NCBI GenBank assembly: GCA_028709105.1
Contig: JAQVYD010000039.1
Coordinates: 1 to 10,292, forward strand
Source of the DNA: Clostridia bacterium
GTDB taxonomy: Bacteria; Bacillota; Peptococcia; DRI-13; DTU073
Reading direction: 5' to 3'
DNA length: 10,292 nucleotides
The notes beneath the pieces are model-generated. The model was not told the origin of the DNA. It saw only the letters and a program-made list of their open reading frames with translations, and ran no database searches. Made by a program: the position numbers and the translations under genes. Below, piece by piece: positions 1 through 7,898 of this stretch (position 1 is the stretch's first letter; each line of letters opens with the position of its first letter).

Positions 1-2350
1 CGGTAACCCCATGCCCTCCCTCATGATAACCGCCAAGTCTAAAAGAAGAAACGAAACTATGCTTTTTTAACAAATCGGTAATTACACTACGTAAAGTCCC
101 CGTTCCTTTACCATGAATAATATAAACTTGCGGCAAACCAGCCAAATAAGCATCATCCAAATATTTTTCCGTCTCTAAAAGTGCTTCATCCACTGTTAAC
201 CCGCGTATATGCAATTCGTTTTTAATATCTTTGGCTTTTGCAGCCACAATTTTACCAATACCTGTTTTTTCCTTTTGTTGCTCCATTGCTTCTTCTTCAA
301 TCTTTCCTAATTCCCGCAAATCAACTAAAACCCTGATCATCCCAGCTTGAACCAAAACCTCGCCGTTATCATTAGGTTTCTCCAAGATCTGTGCTTTCTG
401 ATTTAACCGCTTAATCGAAACCATCATCCCCGGCTCTACCTCACTAGCACTCAATACTTCTCCTTCTAACTGCTTATAAACTTCGGTGGAAAGACAAGCT
501 TCTTTTTCCCGTAAATTATCTCTTAAAACCTGCATTTTTTGGGCTGATTTTAACCCCGTCATCCTCTGCACCTTTCTAAACTCTTTTAAAACACTCTCAC
601 TTTCCCGACGAGCCTTTGACACAATTTCCAAGGCTTCCTGCTGAGCTTTTTGGATGATTGTTTCCTCTTTGTGCTTTAGTTCTTTTTCTTTCTTCTTGAC
701 CTCTTCTGCTTGTTTCTGTGCAGTTACTTTAAGTTCCAGAGCCTCTTCTCTCTCTTTTTCCGCAAGCAACTGATTTGTTTCTAAATTAGCAATAAGATCC
801 GCAGTACGCACTTCTTCCCGAGAAAGAAAACTCCGGGCCCGCTCCACTATTCCTTTCTGTAAACCTAACTTAAAAGAAATTTCAAAGGCATTACTCCTGC
901 CGGGCACCCCAATTAATAAACGATAAGCAGGCTGCAATGTTTGCACATCAAACTCTACACTAGCATTTTCAACCCGCTCCTGTTTATAAGCAAAAGATTT
1001 TAATTCACTATAATGTGTTGTCGCCATGATCTTCGCACCTATAGCAATAAAATGCTCTAAAATAGCCATCGCTAAAGCAGCCCCTTCGGCAGGGTCTGTT
1101 CCCGCGCCTAATTCATCCAACAAAACAAGACTACGGTTATCCGCTTTTTGTAAAATATCAATAATATTCGTCAAATGAGAAGAAAAAGTACTTAAAGATT
1201 GCTCAATGCTTTGCTCATCACCAATATCGGCATAAACACCTGTGAAGACAGACAATTCTGTTCCGGACTGGGCCGGAACATGCAATCCGGACTGGGCCAT
1301 CAAGACAAATAAGCCTACCGTCTTTAAACTAACTGTTTTACCTCCTGTATTAGGTCCGGTAATAATCAAAGTATCAAAAGTATTTCCTAAATGAACTGTA
1401 ATCGGCACAACTTTACCCTTAATTAAAGGATGCCGCCCCTGAATTATCTCTATATATCCCTGCTTATTCATCACGGGCTCCCCACAATCCAAATCCTGAC
1501 TCAATTTACCCTTAGCCAAAATAAAATCCAACTGTGCCAACGCTTGCACAATATCTTGCAATTCCTGTTCGTGTGTTGCTACTAATTGGCTCATCTCACG
1601 GAGGATACGCAACACCTCAGCTTTTTCCATCGCCTCATACCGCCGTGCCTCATTATTTATTTCGACAACAGCTAATGGTTCAATAAATAATGTTGCCCCA
1701 CTGGCGGACTGGTCATGAATAAGTCCCGATACCTCGCCGCGATATTCTTGCTTCACCGGAATGACATAACGCTCATTACGAATCGTAATCAACGGCTCCT
1801 GTAAATATTTTTGCATCTCTGTGGATCTGATCATACTCTCCAATTTACCACGAGCTTTTCCCTGCAAATTTCTTAATTGCTTTCTTAACCGTGACAACTC
1901 TGCAGAAGCCTGATCGCTAACTTCTCCTTCTTCTGTAATCTTCTGTTTAATCTCACATTCCAAATGAGTTAAAATCGGCAAATTATCAACATACTCTACT
2001 AAAAGATCATACTTCCGACCATTAGCACTGCGAAAAAAATCTTTTGTTTTGCCAAGTGCAAGCAGAGTATCCGCAATTAATAAAAAATTTCCCGGGTCAA
2101 GAACCCCGCCTATTTTCGCTTTACTTAAACAGCGCCGTATATCCCGCACCCCGCCTAAAGAGAAGTCGGGATACAAGCGCAAAACCTCCTTAGCCTGAGT
2201 AGTATCACTCTGCCATCTTTTTATTTCTTCTAAATCCAAAGAGGGCTTAAGCACACTAGCTAATTCTTTCCCTAACTGAGAAGAACATCGCTCCACTAGC
2301 CTGGCGATTATTTGCCCATATTCCAACTTCTGAAGTGCTTTTTCCTCCAA
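1..2350 (-). CDS. mutS2: MutS2 family ATPase with C-terminal Smr domain (3' end cut by window edge)
   Basis: MutS2 is a DNA/RNA-acting relative of MutS without the mismatch-recognition domain. In Bacillus it splits collided ribosomes; older work links it to suppressing recombination. The reading frame is open from a TTG at 2350 to the window edge, giving 783 codons. The family is about 785 residues, so only a few codons and the stop are missing. Visible parts are an N-terminal MEEKALQKLEY start typical of the family, a core/clamp region, Walker A GPNTGGKT (332-339), Walker B LVLLDELGAGTDPAEG with D412/E413, and THYSEL after it. A charged, probably coiled-coil stretch (about 515-640) leads to an Smr domain with HGKGTG at 746-751. 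The usual LDxR/LDxH motif reads LHIR (713-716). The TTG is supported by GGAGGG at 2358-2363, seven bases upstream. An in-frame GTG at 2377 is less likely. A terminator and a possible promoter precede the gene. Confidence 0.96.
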   Translation of the reverse strand, partial: MEEKALQKLEYGQIIARLVERCSSQLGKELASVLKPSLDLEEIKRWQSDTTQAKEVLRLYPDFSLGGVRDIRRCLSKAKIGGVLDPGNFLLIADTLLALGKTKDFFRSANGRKYDLLVEYVDNLPILTHLECEIKQKITEEGEVSDQASAELSRLRKQLRNLQGKARGKLESMIRSTEMQKYLQEPLITIRNERYVIPVKQEYRGEVSGLIHDQSASGATLFIEPLAVVEINNEARRYEAMEKAEVLRILREMSQLVATHEQELQDIVQALAQLDFILAKGKLSQDLDCGEPVMNKQGYIEIIQGRHPLIKGKVVPITVHLGNTFDTLIITGPNTGGKTVSLKTVGLFVLMAQSGLHVPAQSGTELSVFTGVYADIGDEQSIEQSLSTFSSHLTNIIDILQKADNRSLVLLDELGAGTDPAEGAALAMAILEHFIAIGAKIMATTHYSELKSFAYKQERVENASVEFDVQTLQPAYRLLIGVPGRSNAFEISFKLGLQKGIVERARSFLSREEVRTADLIANLETNQLLAEKEREEALELKVTAQKQAEEVKKKEKELKHKEETIIQKAQQEALEIVSKARRESESVLKEFRKVQRMTGLKSAQKMQVLRDNLREKEACLSTEVYKQLEGEVLSASEVEPGMMVSIKRLNQKAQILEKPNDNGEVLVQAGMIRVLVDLRELGKIEEEAMEQQKEKTGIGKIVAAKAKDIKNELHIRGLTVDEALLETEKYLDDAYLAGLPQVYIIHGKGTGTLRSVITDLLKKHSFVSSFRLGGYHEGGHGVT

Positions 2351-2357
2351 TCTTCTT

Positions 2358-2363
2358 CCCTCC
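2358..2363 (-). promoter_or_regulatory. Ribosome binding site of mutS2
   Basis: GGAGGG lies seven bases before the TTG at 2350 and decides that start. The next possible in-frame start upstream, GTG at 2377, has no comparable site and would add residues not typical of the MutS2 N-terminus. Confidence 0.75.
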
Positions 2364-2430
2364 GTTTTTCTTGTCACTCTGTTCCTTAAAATCTACGACA
2401 ATTAATTCAACTTTATTTTTAATAAATTGT

Positions 2431-2459
2431 TTTTTAGTATTAAATTTACTCTTAGTCAA
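2431..2459 (-). promoter_or_regulatory. Possible mutS2 promoter
   Basis: TTGACT (2454-2459) and TAAAAA (2431-2436) are separated by 17 bases, in AT-rich DNA upstream of mutS2. The -35 hexamer matches consensus at five of six positions and the -10 at only four of six. It starts one base after the hairpin of the preceding terminator. The AT-rich setting makes chance matches likely, so this is tentative. Confidence 0.4.
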
Positions 2460-2485
2460 AAGACGCGAGTTGCTACCCGCGTCTT
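2454..2485 (-). terminator. Intrinsic terminator after the NIF3-like gene
   Basis: An uninterrupted inverted repeat (2460-2485) forms an 11-bp stem with one G-U pair around an AGCA tetraloop: AAGACGCGGGT / ACTCGCGTCTT. It sits 35 bases after the stop codon of the NIF3-like gene. Only a short T run (TTTTG) follows on the minus strand, so termination may be incomplete and allow some read-through to mutS2. Confidence 0.65.
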
Positions 2486-2520
2486 CATCATTCTACTTTT
2501 TATTTTTATTTTCTCCTGAT

Positions 2521-3474
2521 TTAGTTTCTTTTCACCCTAATTAACCCTGAACAAGGAATTACCTCAATGCCTTCTTTGGCGATCTGATCCAGAAGTAAAT
2601 TCACCCCCAAAGAATCACTGGCCATATGACCGGCAATAATCACATTAATATGGTTCTTTTCCGCTTCCTTACGATGCTTTTCTCCCATATGCATTCCCAC
2701 TATCGTTCCCACCCCGGCAATAGCTAACTTGGCGAAAGCATCTTCCGAACCACTGGTACCTCCGGTCATATCTACAAAAATTCTTCCGGCTCTGTTCTTT
2801 TCTTGACCTAAAAATACTTTAGGTCCGGCCCCAATCTTTTTCGCTTCCTGATATTCCGGTATTTCTAAAAGCAGATTAACCACATCTTCTACTGTCTCCG
2901 GCTTTTTCTCTAGAAAAAGATTATCTAAATAAGTATTGACCATATTATCGGCAGGAGTATGCACACACATAAACGGGAAATTCAATAAACGAGCTGCATC
3001 TACAGCACGATTATGATTAAGCGGCATCAAACCCCGCTCTACTTCACTAATCCGGGAAGCTAAAATTCCTTCGGCAACATTGATGGGTACACCTAACTGT
3101 GCCAAAACATCTTCCTGTAAAGACATCACCCTGTGTAAAGCTACAAGAGCCTTCCCTTCCGGATGGTGCGATAAAATCAAATCGATCTTTTCTCCCTTTT
3201 CACGCAAACGATCCGCTAATAAAAGCTCGGGAACTTCCATATCAATACCGACCATAATCTTACTCACTTTAACTTCAGGATCACCATTTAAAATACGCGT
3301 GTCCGCATAAGGATTCGTCAATCTCTCCACATCAAAATATTGCTTATCCTTCTCTTTTAACTCTTCATACTGCTGCACAGTACGGGTTAAAATTTTCTCA
3401 ACTTCAACGACAGACCTCGGATCATATTCTTTCCCCAAATGTACACACTTCTGATAAATGTCAATTAAACGCAA
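2521..3474 (-). CDS. NIF3 (NGG1p-interacting factor 3) family protein, long clostridial form
   Basis: This 317-residue protein belongs to the NIF3/YbgI/DUF34 family, whose members form toroidal oligomers with a two-metal site. The biochemical role is not settled (a GTP cyclohydrolase I-like activity has been proposed for some), so no reaction is assigned. Family signs are the SHHP metal-binding motif at 102-105, VHTPADN at 171-177 (the HT..D element), and a C-terminal GHMASDSLG at 282-290. In that last element the usual Glu four residues after His appears to be Asp287. It is longer than YbgI (about 250 residues), with an extra helical N-terminus of roughly 65 residues. The start is TTG at 3474, with AGGAGG nine bases upstream. 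It lies 60 bases after zapA, probably on the same transcript, and is followed by a terminator. Confidence 0.88.
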   Translation of the reverse strand: MRLIDIYQKCVHLGKEYDPRSVVEVEKILTRTVQQYEELKEKDKQYFDVERLTNPYADTRILNGDPEVKVSKIMVGIDMEVPELLLADRLREKGEKIDLILSHHPEGKALVALHRVMSLQEDVLAQLGVPINVAEGILASRISEVERGLMPLNHNRAVDAARLLNFPFMCVHTPADNMVNTYLDNLFLEKKPETVEDVVNLLLEIPEYQEAKKIGAGPKVFLGQEKNRAGRIFVDMTGGTSGSEDAFAKLAIAGVGTIVGMHMGEKHRKEAEKNHINVIIAGHMASDSLGVNLLLDQIAKEGIEVIPCSGLIRVKRN

Positions 3475-3534
3475 TCGTAAGAACCTCCTCTAAATTTATC
3501 CATAGCATTTGTAAAATCAACGATCTTTATCCTC

Positions 3535-3825
3535 TTAATTCTTAACCTTAGGCAAACCATTCAGTACTTTAATCAACTCATCATAGTCTTTACGTAAACG
3601 TAATAACTCATCAGTTACATTTAAAGACACTAAAACAGCAATCTGTTTAGGAGAGAGCAAGGAATTGGCATGAGAAATCTGCTCCATCTTTTTATCAACA
3701 AAAGAGGCAACCTTTTCAATGTACTCTTGTTCAGCCTCACCTTTAATAACATATTCTTCATCAAAGATGACGACACTGAGCTTATTCTTTTTTTCGTTTT
3801 GTTTTATTTTTTCTTTTTGTTTCAT
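3535..3825 (-). CDS. zapA: Cell division protein ZapA
   Basis: ZapA binds FtsZ in the cytoplasm and promotes bundling of protofilaments at the Z ring. The 96-residue product has a Lys-rich N-terminal extension of about 15 residues, then a ZapA head (KLSVVIFDEEYVIKGEAEQE, 15-34). A helical C-terminal half follows, with AVLVSLNVTDELLRLR (63-78) typical of the dimer/tetramer coiled coil. B. subtilis ZapA is about 85 residues, so this is a normal length. I chose the ATG at 3825, with a GGGGGG ribosome binding site nine bases upstream. A longer frame from TTG at 3900 adds 25 residues with no resemblance to ZapA. The extension is encoded by A-rich DNA including a run of seven A's. No clear promoter is seen in the 125 bases after pheT, so read-through from pheST is likely. 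Confidence 0.9.
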   Translation of the reverse strand: MKQKEKIKQNEKKNKLSVVIFDEEYVIKGEAEQEYIEKVASFVDKKMEQISHANSLLSPKQIAVLVSLNVTDELLRLRKDYDELIKVLNGLPKVKN

Positions 3826-3950
3826 TTTCAGAAACCCCCCGACTCCGCAAAAAAGTAGAATCTTATATTTCTTTCGTGAATGAAACAAAAACTCCTGCAA
3901 AAGATGACTTAATTTTTACTAAATAACTTTTCCCCTCACTAAACCTCTGT

Positions 3951-6395
3951 TTAATGGCGTAAATCAGCCCTAAACTCCTGCTGCAAAGCAGCTTCTATCT
4001 TCTGGTGCAAACTATTCACCTCTTCATCAGTCAAGGTTTTATCCGGAGCCTGCCAAGTTAAAGAAAAAGCGAGACTCTTGTACCCTTCTTGGATCTGTTG
4101 ACCACGATACAAATCAAACAGACTTACCTCTTGTAACCAAGCACCACCTTGCTTTCTAATTAATTCGTCAACAGCACCCGTCTCTACTTCTTCCGACACA
4201 ATAATGGCTAAATCCCTTGTCACTGCTGGAAATTTAGTAATCGGTACAACTAATGCTTTTTGTACAACTTCCTCTGCCCATAAACTCTCTACTTCAAAAT
4301 TAAACATAGCAAGCTTTTGTTCTATTTCATATTTTTCTAAGACCAAGGGATGCACCTCACCCAACACCCCTATTTTCTTACCTTTTACCTTAATCAACGC
4401 CGTACGGCCGGGATGAAGTCCTGGCAAATCATCAACAGCTTGAAAAACCAGCTCATCAACTGTATACCCTAATCCTTCCAGCAGGTTTTCCACGACCCCC
4501 TTCAGATAATAAAAATCATATTTTTCTGCTTCATAAGCCCAAGACTTGACCTTTTCACCGGTAGAGACAGCCGCTAACATCCATTTTTCTGTAGGCAGCT
4601 TTTTCTTAGCAGGAAAACCATCAGCAAAATAAACCTTACCCAATTCAAAGAATTTCAGATTTTTATTGCGTTTATTAAGATTCCTTTGTACTGTAGCCAG
4701 AAGCCCAGGCAACAAAGTAGTACGCATCATTCCCTGTTCTTCAGAAAGAGGGTTTTGAATAGTAATCGTCTCCCGTAACGGGTCTCCGTTAGGGATACCT
4801 AAAGAATCCAACTGCTGAAGGTTAATAAAACTATAATTTATTACCTCGAACAAGCCTTGGGCAACCATAGTTTTCCTCATTTTATAACGCAATTTTTGCT
4901 CCGCAGTCCTCATCCCCTGAGAGGTCACACCCTCAGGCATTGTTGTCGAAATTTTATCGTAATCATAAAGGCGGGCAATTTCCTCTATCAAATCTACTTC
5001 ATACTCTAAATCACGGCGATATGAAGGCGGCAAAAGCAGCCAGCCTTCTTGATTCTTTTCGACAACCTTTATTTGTAAAGCCTTTAGTATTTCTTCCATT
5101 ATTTCGGGAAGCAAAGCGGTACCTAAAACTTGATTAACCTTCTTCACACGTAATTTGATCGGTTGCTTTTCTTCCTGCACAGGATAACAATCCACACACC
5201 CTTCTACCGGAGTACCTGCTCCTATCTGAGCCAAAAGTTGTACGACACGATCAGCGGTCAACCGTACCTGTTCTATATCAACCGTTTTTTCAAAACGTAA
5301 AGAAGCCTCTGAACGCAAACCTAAAGCACGAGAAGTTCGACGCACACTCGCTCCGTGGAAAGAGGCAGCTTCCAGTAAAATTATTTTCGTTGCCGTTGTC
5401 ACTTCCGTCTCTAAACCACCCATCACACCGGCTATGGCTACCGGTTTTTCCGCATCAGCAATCACCAGCATTTCAGGTACTAGTTTCCTCAACTGCCCAT
5501 CCAAAGAAACAAGTTCTTCATTTTCTCTAGCCTTTCGCACTACAATCCTCTTGCCTTGCAAACGATCATAATCGAAGGCGTGTAACGGCTGTCCCGTTTC
5601 CATCATGACATAATTAGTAACATCAACTACATTGTTAATCGGTCTTACTCCTACAGCCATCAACCTCTGTTGTAACCACAGAGGTGAGGGGACAATCTGA
5701 ATATCCTTAATCAGCCTCGCCACATATCTTTTGCATAAATCCGCTGCTTCAATGTCTACACGGGTCATCCGGGCACATTCTTGACCTTCTTGCGAACCTT
5801 TTACCACCGGTAAATGCAAATTACCTCCGGTAAGAGCGGCAACTTCACGTGCTATATTCAACATCCCTAAACAATCAGCACGATTAGGTGTAAGCTCTAA
5901 TTCTAAAACAACATCGTCCAAATTCAAGACCTTAACCACATCATCCCCTGCAGAGACCGTAGTAGGAAAAATATAAATTCCCTTTCTTTGCTCAACAGGT
6001 ATTTTATCTACATCTATACCCAATTCCTCAGCGGAACAAAGCATTCCTTCAGACACAACTCCCCTTAAAATAGCCTGCTCAATTTTTTTACCTCCTGTCA
6101 AAACAGCCCCGGGTAAAGCTACGGGTACCTTCTGACCCACCGCCACATTAGCGGCACCGGTAATAATAGTTCGTTTTTCTCCACCACCTATATCTACACG
6201 ACAAATCAGTAGTTTATCGGCTTGAGGGTGTTTATTCACTTCTTCCAGAAGCCCTACTTTTAAATTTTTTGAGTCTAGCGACATAGATGTAATTCCTTCT
6301 ACTTCGATCCCCGACATCGTTAGAAGATCGGCTACCTCTTCAGGTGTCTTCTTTATTTCTACTAATTCATTCAACCATTTCCATGAGACCAGCAT
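3951..6395 (-). CDS. pheT: Phenylalanine--tRNA ligase beta subunit
   Basis: This is the large subunit of the cytoplasmic alpha2beta2 enzyme that charges tRNA-Phe. It binds tRNA and carries the editing site that clears Tyr-tRNA-Phe. At 814 residues it is full length (B. subtilis about 804). In order it shows an N-terminal MLVSWKWLNELV start, an EMAP/OB-fold tRNA-binding domain (about 40-150, with HPQADKLLICRVDIG), and a B3/B4 editing domain beginning after ELTPNRADCLGMLNIARE (167-184). A B5 domain lies at roughly 405-475, a catalytic-like core follows, and an FDX-ACB anticodon-binding domain closes the protein (722-814, from FPAVTRDLAIIV). The ATG at 6395 is preceded by AGGAGG, which overlaps the pheS stop codon (TAGGAGG), implying translational coupling. 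Expression should follow the upstream T-box. Confidence 0.98.
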   Translation of the reverse strand: MLVSWKWLNELVEIKKTPEEVADLLTMSGIEVEGITSMSLDSKNLKVGLLEEVNKHPQADKLLICRVDIGGGEKRTIITGAANVAVGQKVPVALPGAVLTGGKKIEQAILRGVVSEGMLCSAEELGIDVDKIPVEQRKGIYIFPTTVSAGDDVVKVLNLDDVVLELELTPNRADCLGMLNIAREVAALTGGNLHLPVVKGSQEGQECARMTRVDIEAADLCKRYVARLIKDIQIVPSPLWLQQRLMAVGVRPINNVVDVTNYVMMETGQPLHAFDYDRLQGKRIVVRKARENEELVSLDGQLRKLVPEMLVIADAEKPVAIAGVMGGLETEVTTATKIILLEAASFHGASVRRTSRALGLRSEASLRFEKTVDIEQVRLTADRVVQLLAQIGAGTPVEGCVDCYPVQEEKQPIKLRVKKVNQVLGTALLPEIMEEILKALQIKVVEKNQEGWLLLPPSYRRDLEYEVDLIEEIARLYDYDKISTTMPEGVTSQGMRTAEQKLRYKMRKTMVAQGLFEVINYSFINLQQLDSLGIPNGDPLRETITIQNPLSEEQGMMRTTLLPGLLATVQRNLNKRNKNLKFFELGKVYFADGFPAKKKLPTEKWMLAAVSTGEKVKSWAYEAEKYDFYYLKGVVENLLEGLGYTVDELVFQAVDDLPGLHPGRTALIKVKGKKIGVLGEVHPLVLEKYEIEQKLAMFNFEVESLWAEEVVQKALVVPITKFPAVTRDLAIIVSEEVETGAVDELIRKQGGAWLQEVSLFDLYRGQQIQEGYKSLAFSLTWQAPDKTLTDEEVNSLHQKIEAALQQEFRADLRH

Positions 6396-6407
6396 CTTTT
6401 TAACCTC

Positions 6408-7430
6408 CTAAAACTGGCGTAAAAAACGCACATCATTTTCAAAAAGCAACCGCAAATCATCGATCCCATATTTAAGCATCGCAATCCTTTCTACACCCAT
6501 CCCAAAAGCAAAACCGCTTACCTCTTCCGGATTATAGCCACCCATTTCCAGAACTCGTGGATGAACCATCCCGGCACCCAGAACCTCTAGCCACCCCGTC
6601 TGGCTACAAGTCCTACATCCTGCCCCTTTGCACATTACACAGGAAATATCTACTTCGGCACTCGGTTCTGTAAAAGGGAAAAAACTAGGGCGTAAGCGAA
6701 TTTTTTGATCTGCCCCAAACATTTGTTGAGCAAAATTCAATAAAACCCCTTTGAGATCACTAAAACGAACAATTTGATCAATCAGCAATCCTTCGACCTG
6801 ATGAAACATCGGCGAATGAGTAGCATCATCATCTCGACGGTAAACCTTGCCCGGAACGATTATTTTTATAGGAAGGTGAGGTCTCATTTTTTCCATAGTA
6901 CGGGCCTGAACAGGAGAAGTGTGTGTGCGCAAAAGAACTTCCGGTGAAATATAAAAAGAATCTTGCATTTCCCTAGCCGGATGATCTTTAGGAATATTGA
7001 GAGCTTCAAAATTATAATAATCCAGCTCTATTTCCGGTCCTTCCTCAATCGTAAACCCCATGCCCATAAAGATTTCCTCAATCTCCTCAATCACTAAGCT
7101 CAAGGGATGCTGTCTACCCAGTTCCGGACGAATCCCTGGCAAAGTGACATCAATACTTTCCGCAAAAAGAGACCGTTCTATTTCTTTTCTTTTCATCTTT
7201 TCCGTAAGAGCAGCCAGTCTTGTTTCCAAATTGTCCCTGATTTCATTAGCCAACTGCCCCATCAGCGGGCGCTCCGTCGCGGGCAGTTTACCCATACCGC
7301 GCAGAATCTGAGTAAGCTCCCCCTTTTTCCCCATATATTTAATCCTAAACTCATTTAAATCATCTAGGATATTGCATTGCAACAGTTCTTTTTCTGCTTT
7401 TTCTTTTAACAAGCGTAATTGTTCACGCAT
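6408..7430 (-). CDS. pheS: Phenylalanine--tRNA ligase alpha subunit
   Basis: This is the catalytic class II subunit of phenylalanyl-tRNA synthetase, which activates Phe with ATP and transfers it to tRNA-Phe. At 340 residues it matches the family (about 340-350). It has an N-terminal coiled-coil tRNA-binding arm (about 1-90), DHPAREMQDSFY (149-160), RTHTSPVQ (168-175), motif 2 GKVYRRDDDATHSPMFHQVE (194-213), RPSFFPFTEPSAEVD (247-261) and motif 3 GFAFGMGVERIAM (306-318). Four cysteines (264, 267, 272, 275) form a CxxC-x4-CxxC knuckle also seen in many bacterial PheS proteins. The ATG at 7430 has AGGAGGT closely upstream. Twelve bases separate it from pheT, so the two are co-transcribed, downstream of a Phe T-box. 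Confidence 0.98.
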   Translation of the reverse strand: MREQLRLLKEKAEKELLQCNILDDLNEFRIKYMGKKGELTQILRGMGKLPATERPLMGQLANEIRDNLETRLAALTEKMKRKEIERSLFAESIDVTLPGIRPELGRQHPLSLVIEEIEEIFMGMGFTIEEGPEIELDYYNFEALNIPKDHPAREMQDSFYISPEVLLRTHTSPVQARTMEKMRPHLPIKIIVPGKVYRRDDDATHSPMFHQVEGLLIDQIVRFSDLKGVLLNFAQQMFGADQKIRLRPSFFPFTEPSAEVDISCVMCKGAGCRTCSQTGWLEVLGAGMVHPRVLEMGGYNPEEVSGFAFGMGVERIAMLKYGIDDLRLLFENDVRFLRQF

Positions 7431-7482
7431 CTCACAACCTCCTGATAAACTATTGATATTTTAAAAACCAATTAATCCTAAA

Positions 7483-7522
7483 CAAAAGAAAAAGCCTTCG
7501 TCTCTCTTCTAAGGGACGAAAG
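7483..7522 (-). terminator. T-box attenuator terminator before pheS
   Basis: An 8-bp stem pairs CTTTCGTC (7515-7522) with GACGAAGG (7495-7502, one G-U pair), followed by CTTTTTCTTTTG. The 5' arm adjoins the CGTCCC segment that in T-boxes pairs with the GGGT of the T-box sequence, so terminator and antiterminator exclude each other. Confidence 0.88.
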
Positions 7523-7770
7523 CTAAACCTCCGCGGTACCACCCAGTTTAATCATCTTCTTAGGACTACGGCCGCGAAACCAAAAAATCTCCGCTCCGTC
7601 TCTAAGACCAGATTCACTTACTAGCCTTTTAACGGTGGCTACCGGCCAGATCTACTTATTCAACTTCAATCTGGCAACTCCCGGGTGAAACCGCTCTTTA
7701 GCATCTCCATGAGGCTTTCAGTCTCGACCTCATTCCCTGTCTAAGATACCTTACCGGCTCCCATTCATTG
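7483..7770 (-). promoter_or_regulatory. T-box riboswitch, Phe (UUC) specifier, controlling pheST
   Basis: The leader carries the near-invariant T-box sequence TGGGTGGTACCGCGG (7531-7545), which binds the free CCA end of uncharged tRNA and forms the antiterminator. A terminator follows at 7483-7522. In Stem I, CCGG arms and a TCTTAG/CTAAAGA helix enclose an internal loop with GGTTTCACC. The TTC at 7687-7689 fits the specifier for tRNA-Phe, agreeing with the downstream genes. An apical hairpin TGAGG/CCTCA is visible, as are a GCCAGAT/ATCTGGC hairpin in the Stem II region and a Stem III built from CTTAG/CTAAG and GAC/GTC. When tRNA-Phe is uncharged, read-through into pheS is expected. It begins directly after the stop codon of the small upstream gene. 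Confidence 0.95.
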
Positions 7771-7863
7771 TTATTGAACCAACATTCTCTTATATAACAG
7801 ATAAAACATAACCGAACCCGTAGCCACAAACAAATTCCAAAAAAGATCACTTACAGATTGCAA
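7771..7863 (-). CDS. yqzL: YqzL-like small protein
   Basis: This 30-residue reading frame (TTG at 7863 to TAA at 7771) matches the pattern of the YqzL family, a small Firmicute protein group of unknown function. It reads DLFWNLFVATGSVMFYLLYK at 6-25, fitting the family layout D..W..F..TG....YLL.K. A ribosome binding site-like AAAGGGTGA lies eight bases before the TTG. An in-frame stop upstream rules out a longer form, and no ATG fits. B. subtilis YqzL is about 47 residues, so this copy lacks the acidic tail. It is the first gene after a consensus promoter (7899-7928) and ends at the first bases of the T-box, so it should be made whatever the tRNA-Phe charging state. The aromatic core might look like a membrane segment, but the family is not known to be one. 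The match is from memory, not a search. Confidence 0.75.
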   Translation of the reverse strand: MQSVSDLFWNLFVATGSVMFYLLYKRMLVQ

Positions 7864-7898
7864 GGCTTTTCACCCTTTCTGGCTATGTTCTGTTTAAA

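Noticed and set aside
2256..2459. 67-codon minus-strand frame starting with TTG upstream of mutS2
   Set aside because: It overlaps the mutS2 start in another frame, begins inside the proposed -35 box right after a terminator, has no ribosome binding site and resembles nothing known to me.
2335..2544. 69-codon plus-strand frame rich in Phe and Leu
   Set aside because: Low-complexity reading of T-rich antisense DNA across the mutS2 leader and terminator; no ribosome binding site.
3670..3858. Plus-strand frame antisense to zapA
   Set aside because: Composition is just the complement of the Lys-rich zapA N-terminus; a shadow frame.
3826..3925. Possible zapA promoter (TATAAG after a T-rich stretch)
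   Set aside because: No acceptable -35 hexamer at 16-18 bases, so it was not listed; read-through from pheST is the simpler reading.
7060..7358. Two overlapping 83-codon plus-strand frames inside pheS
   Set aside because: Antisense shadows of the well-supported pheS coding sequence, with no initiation signals.
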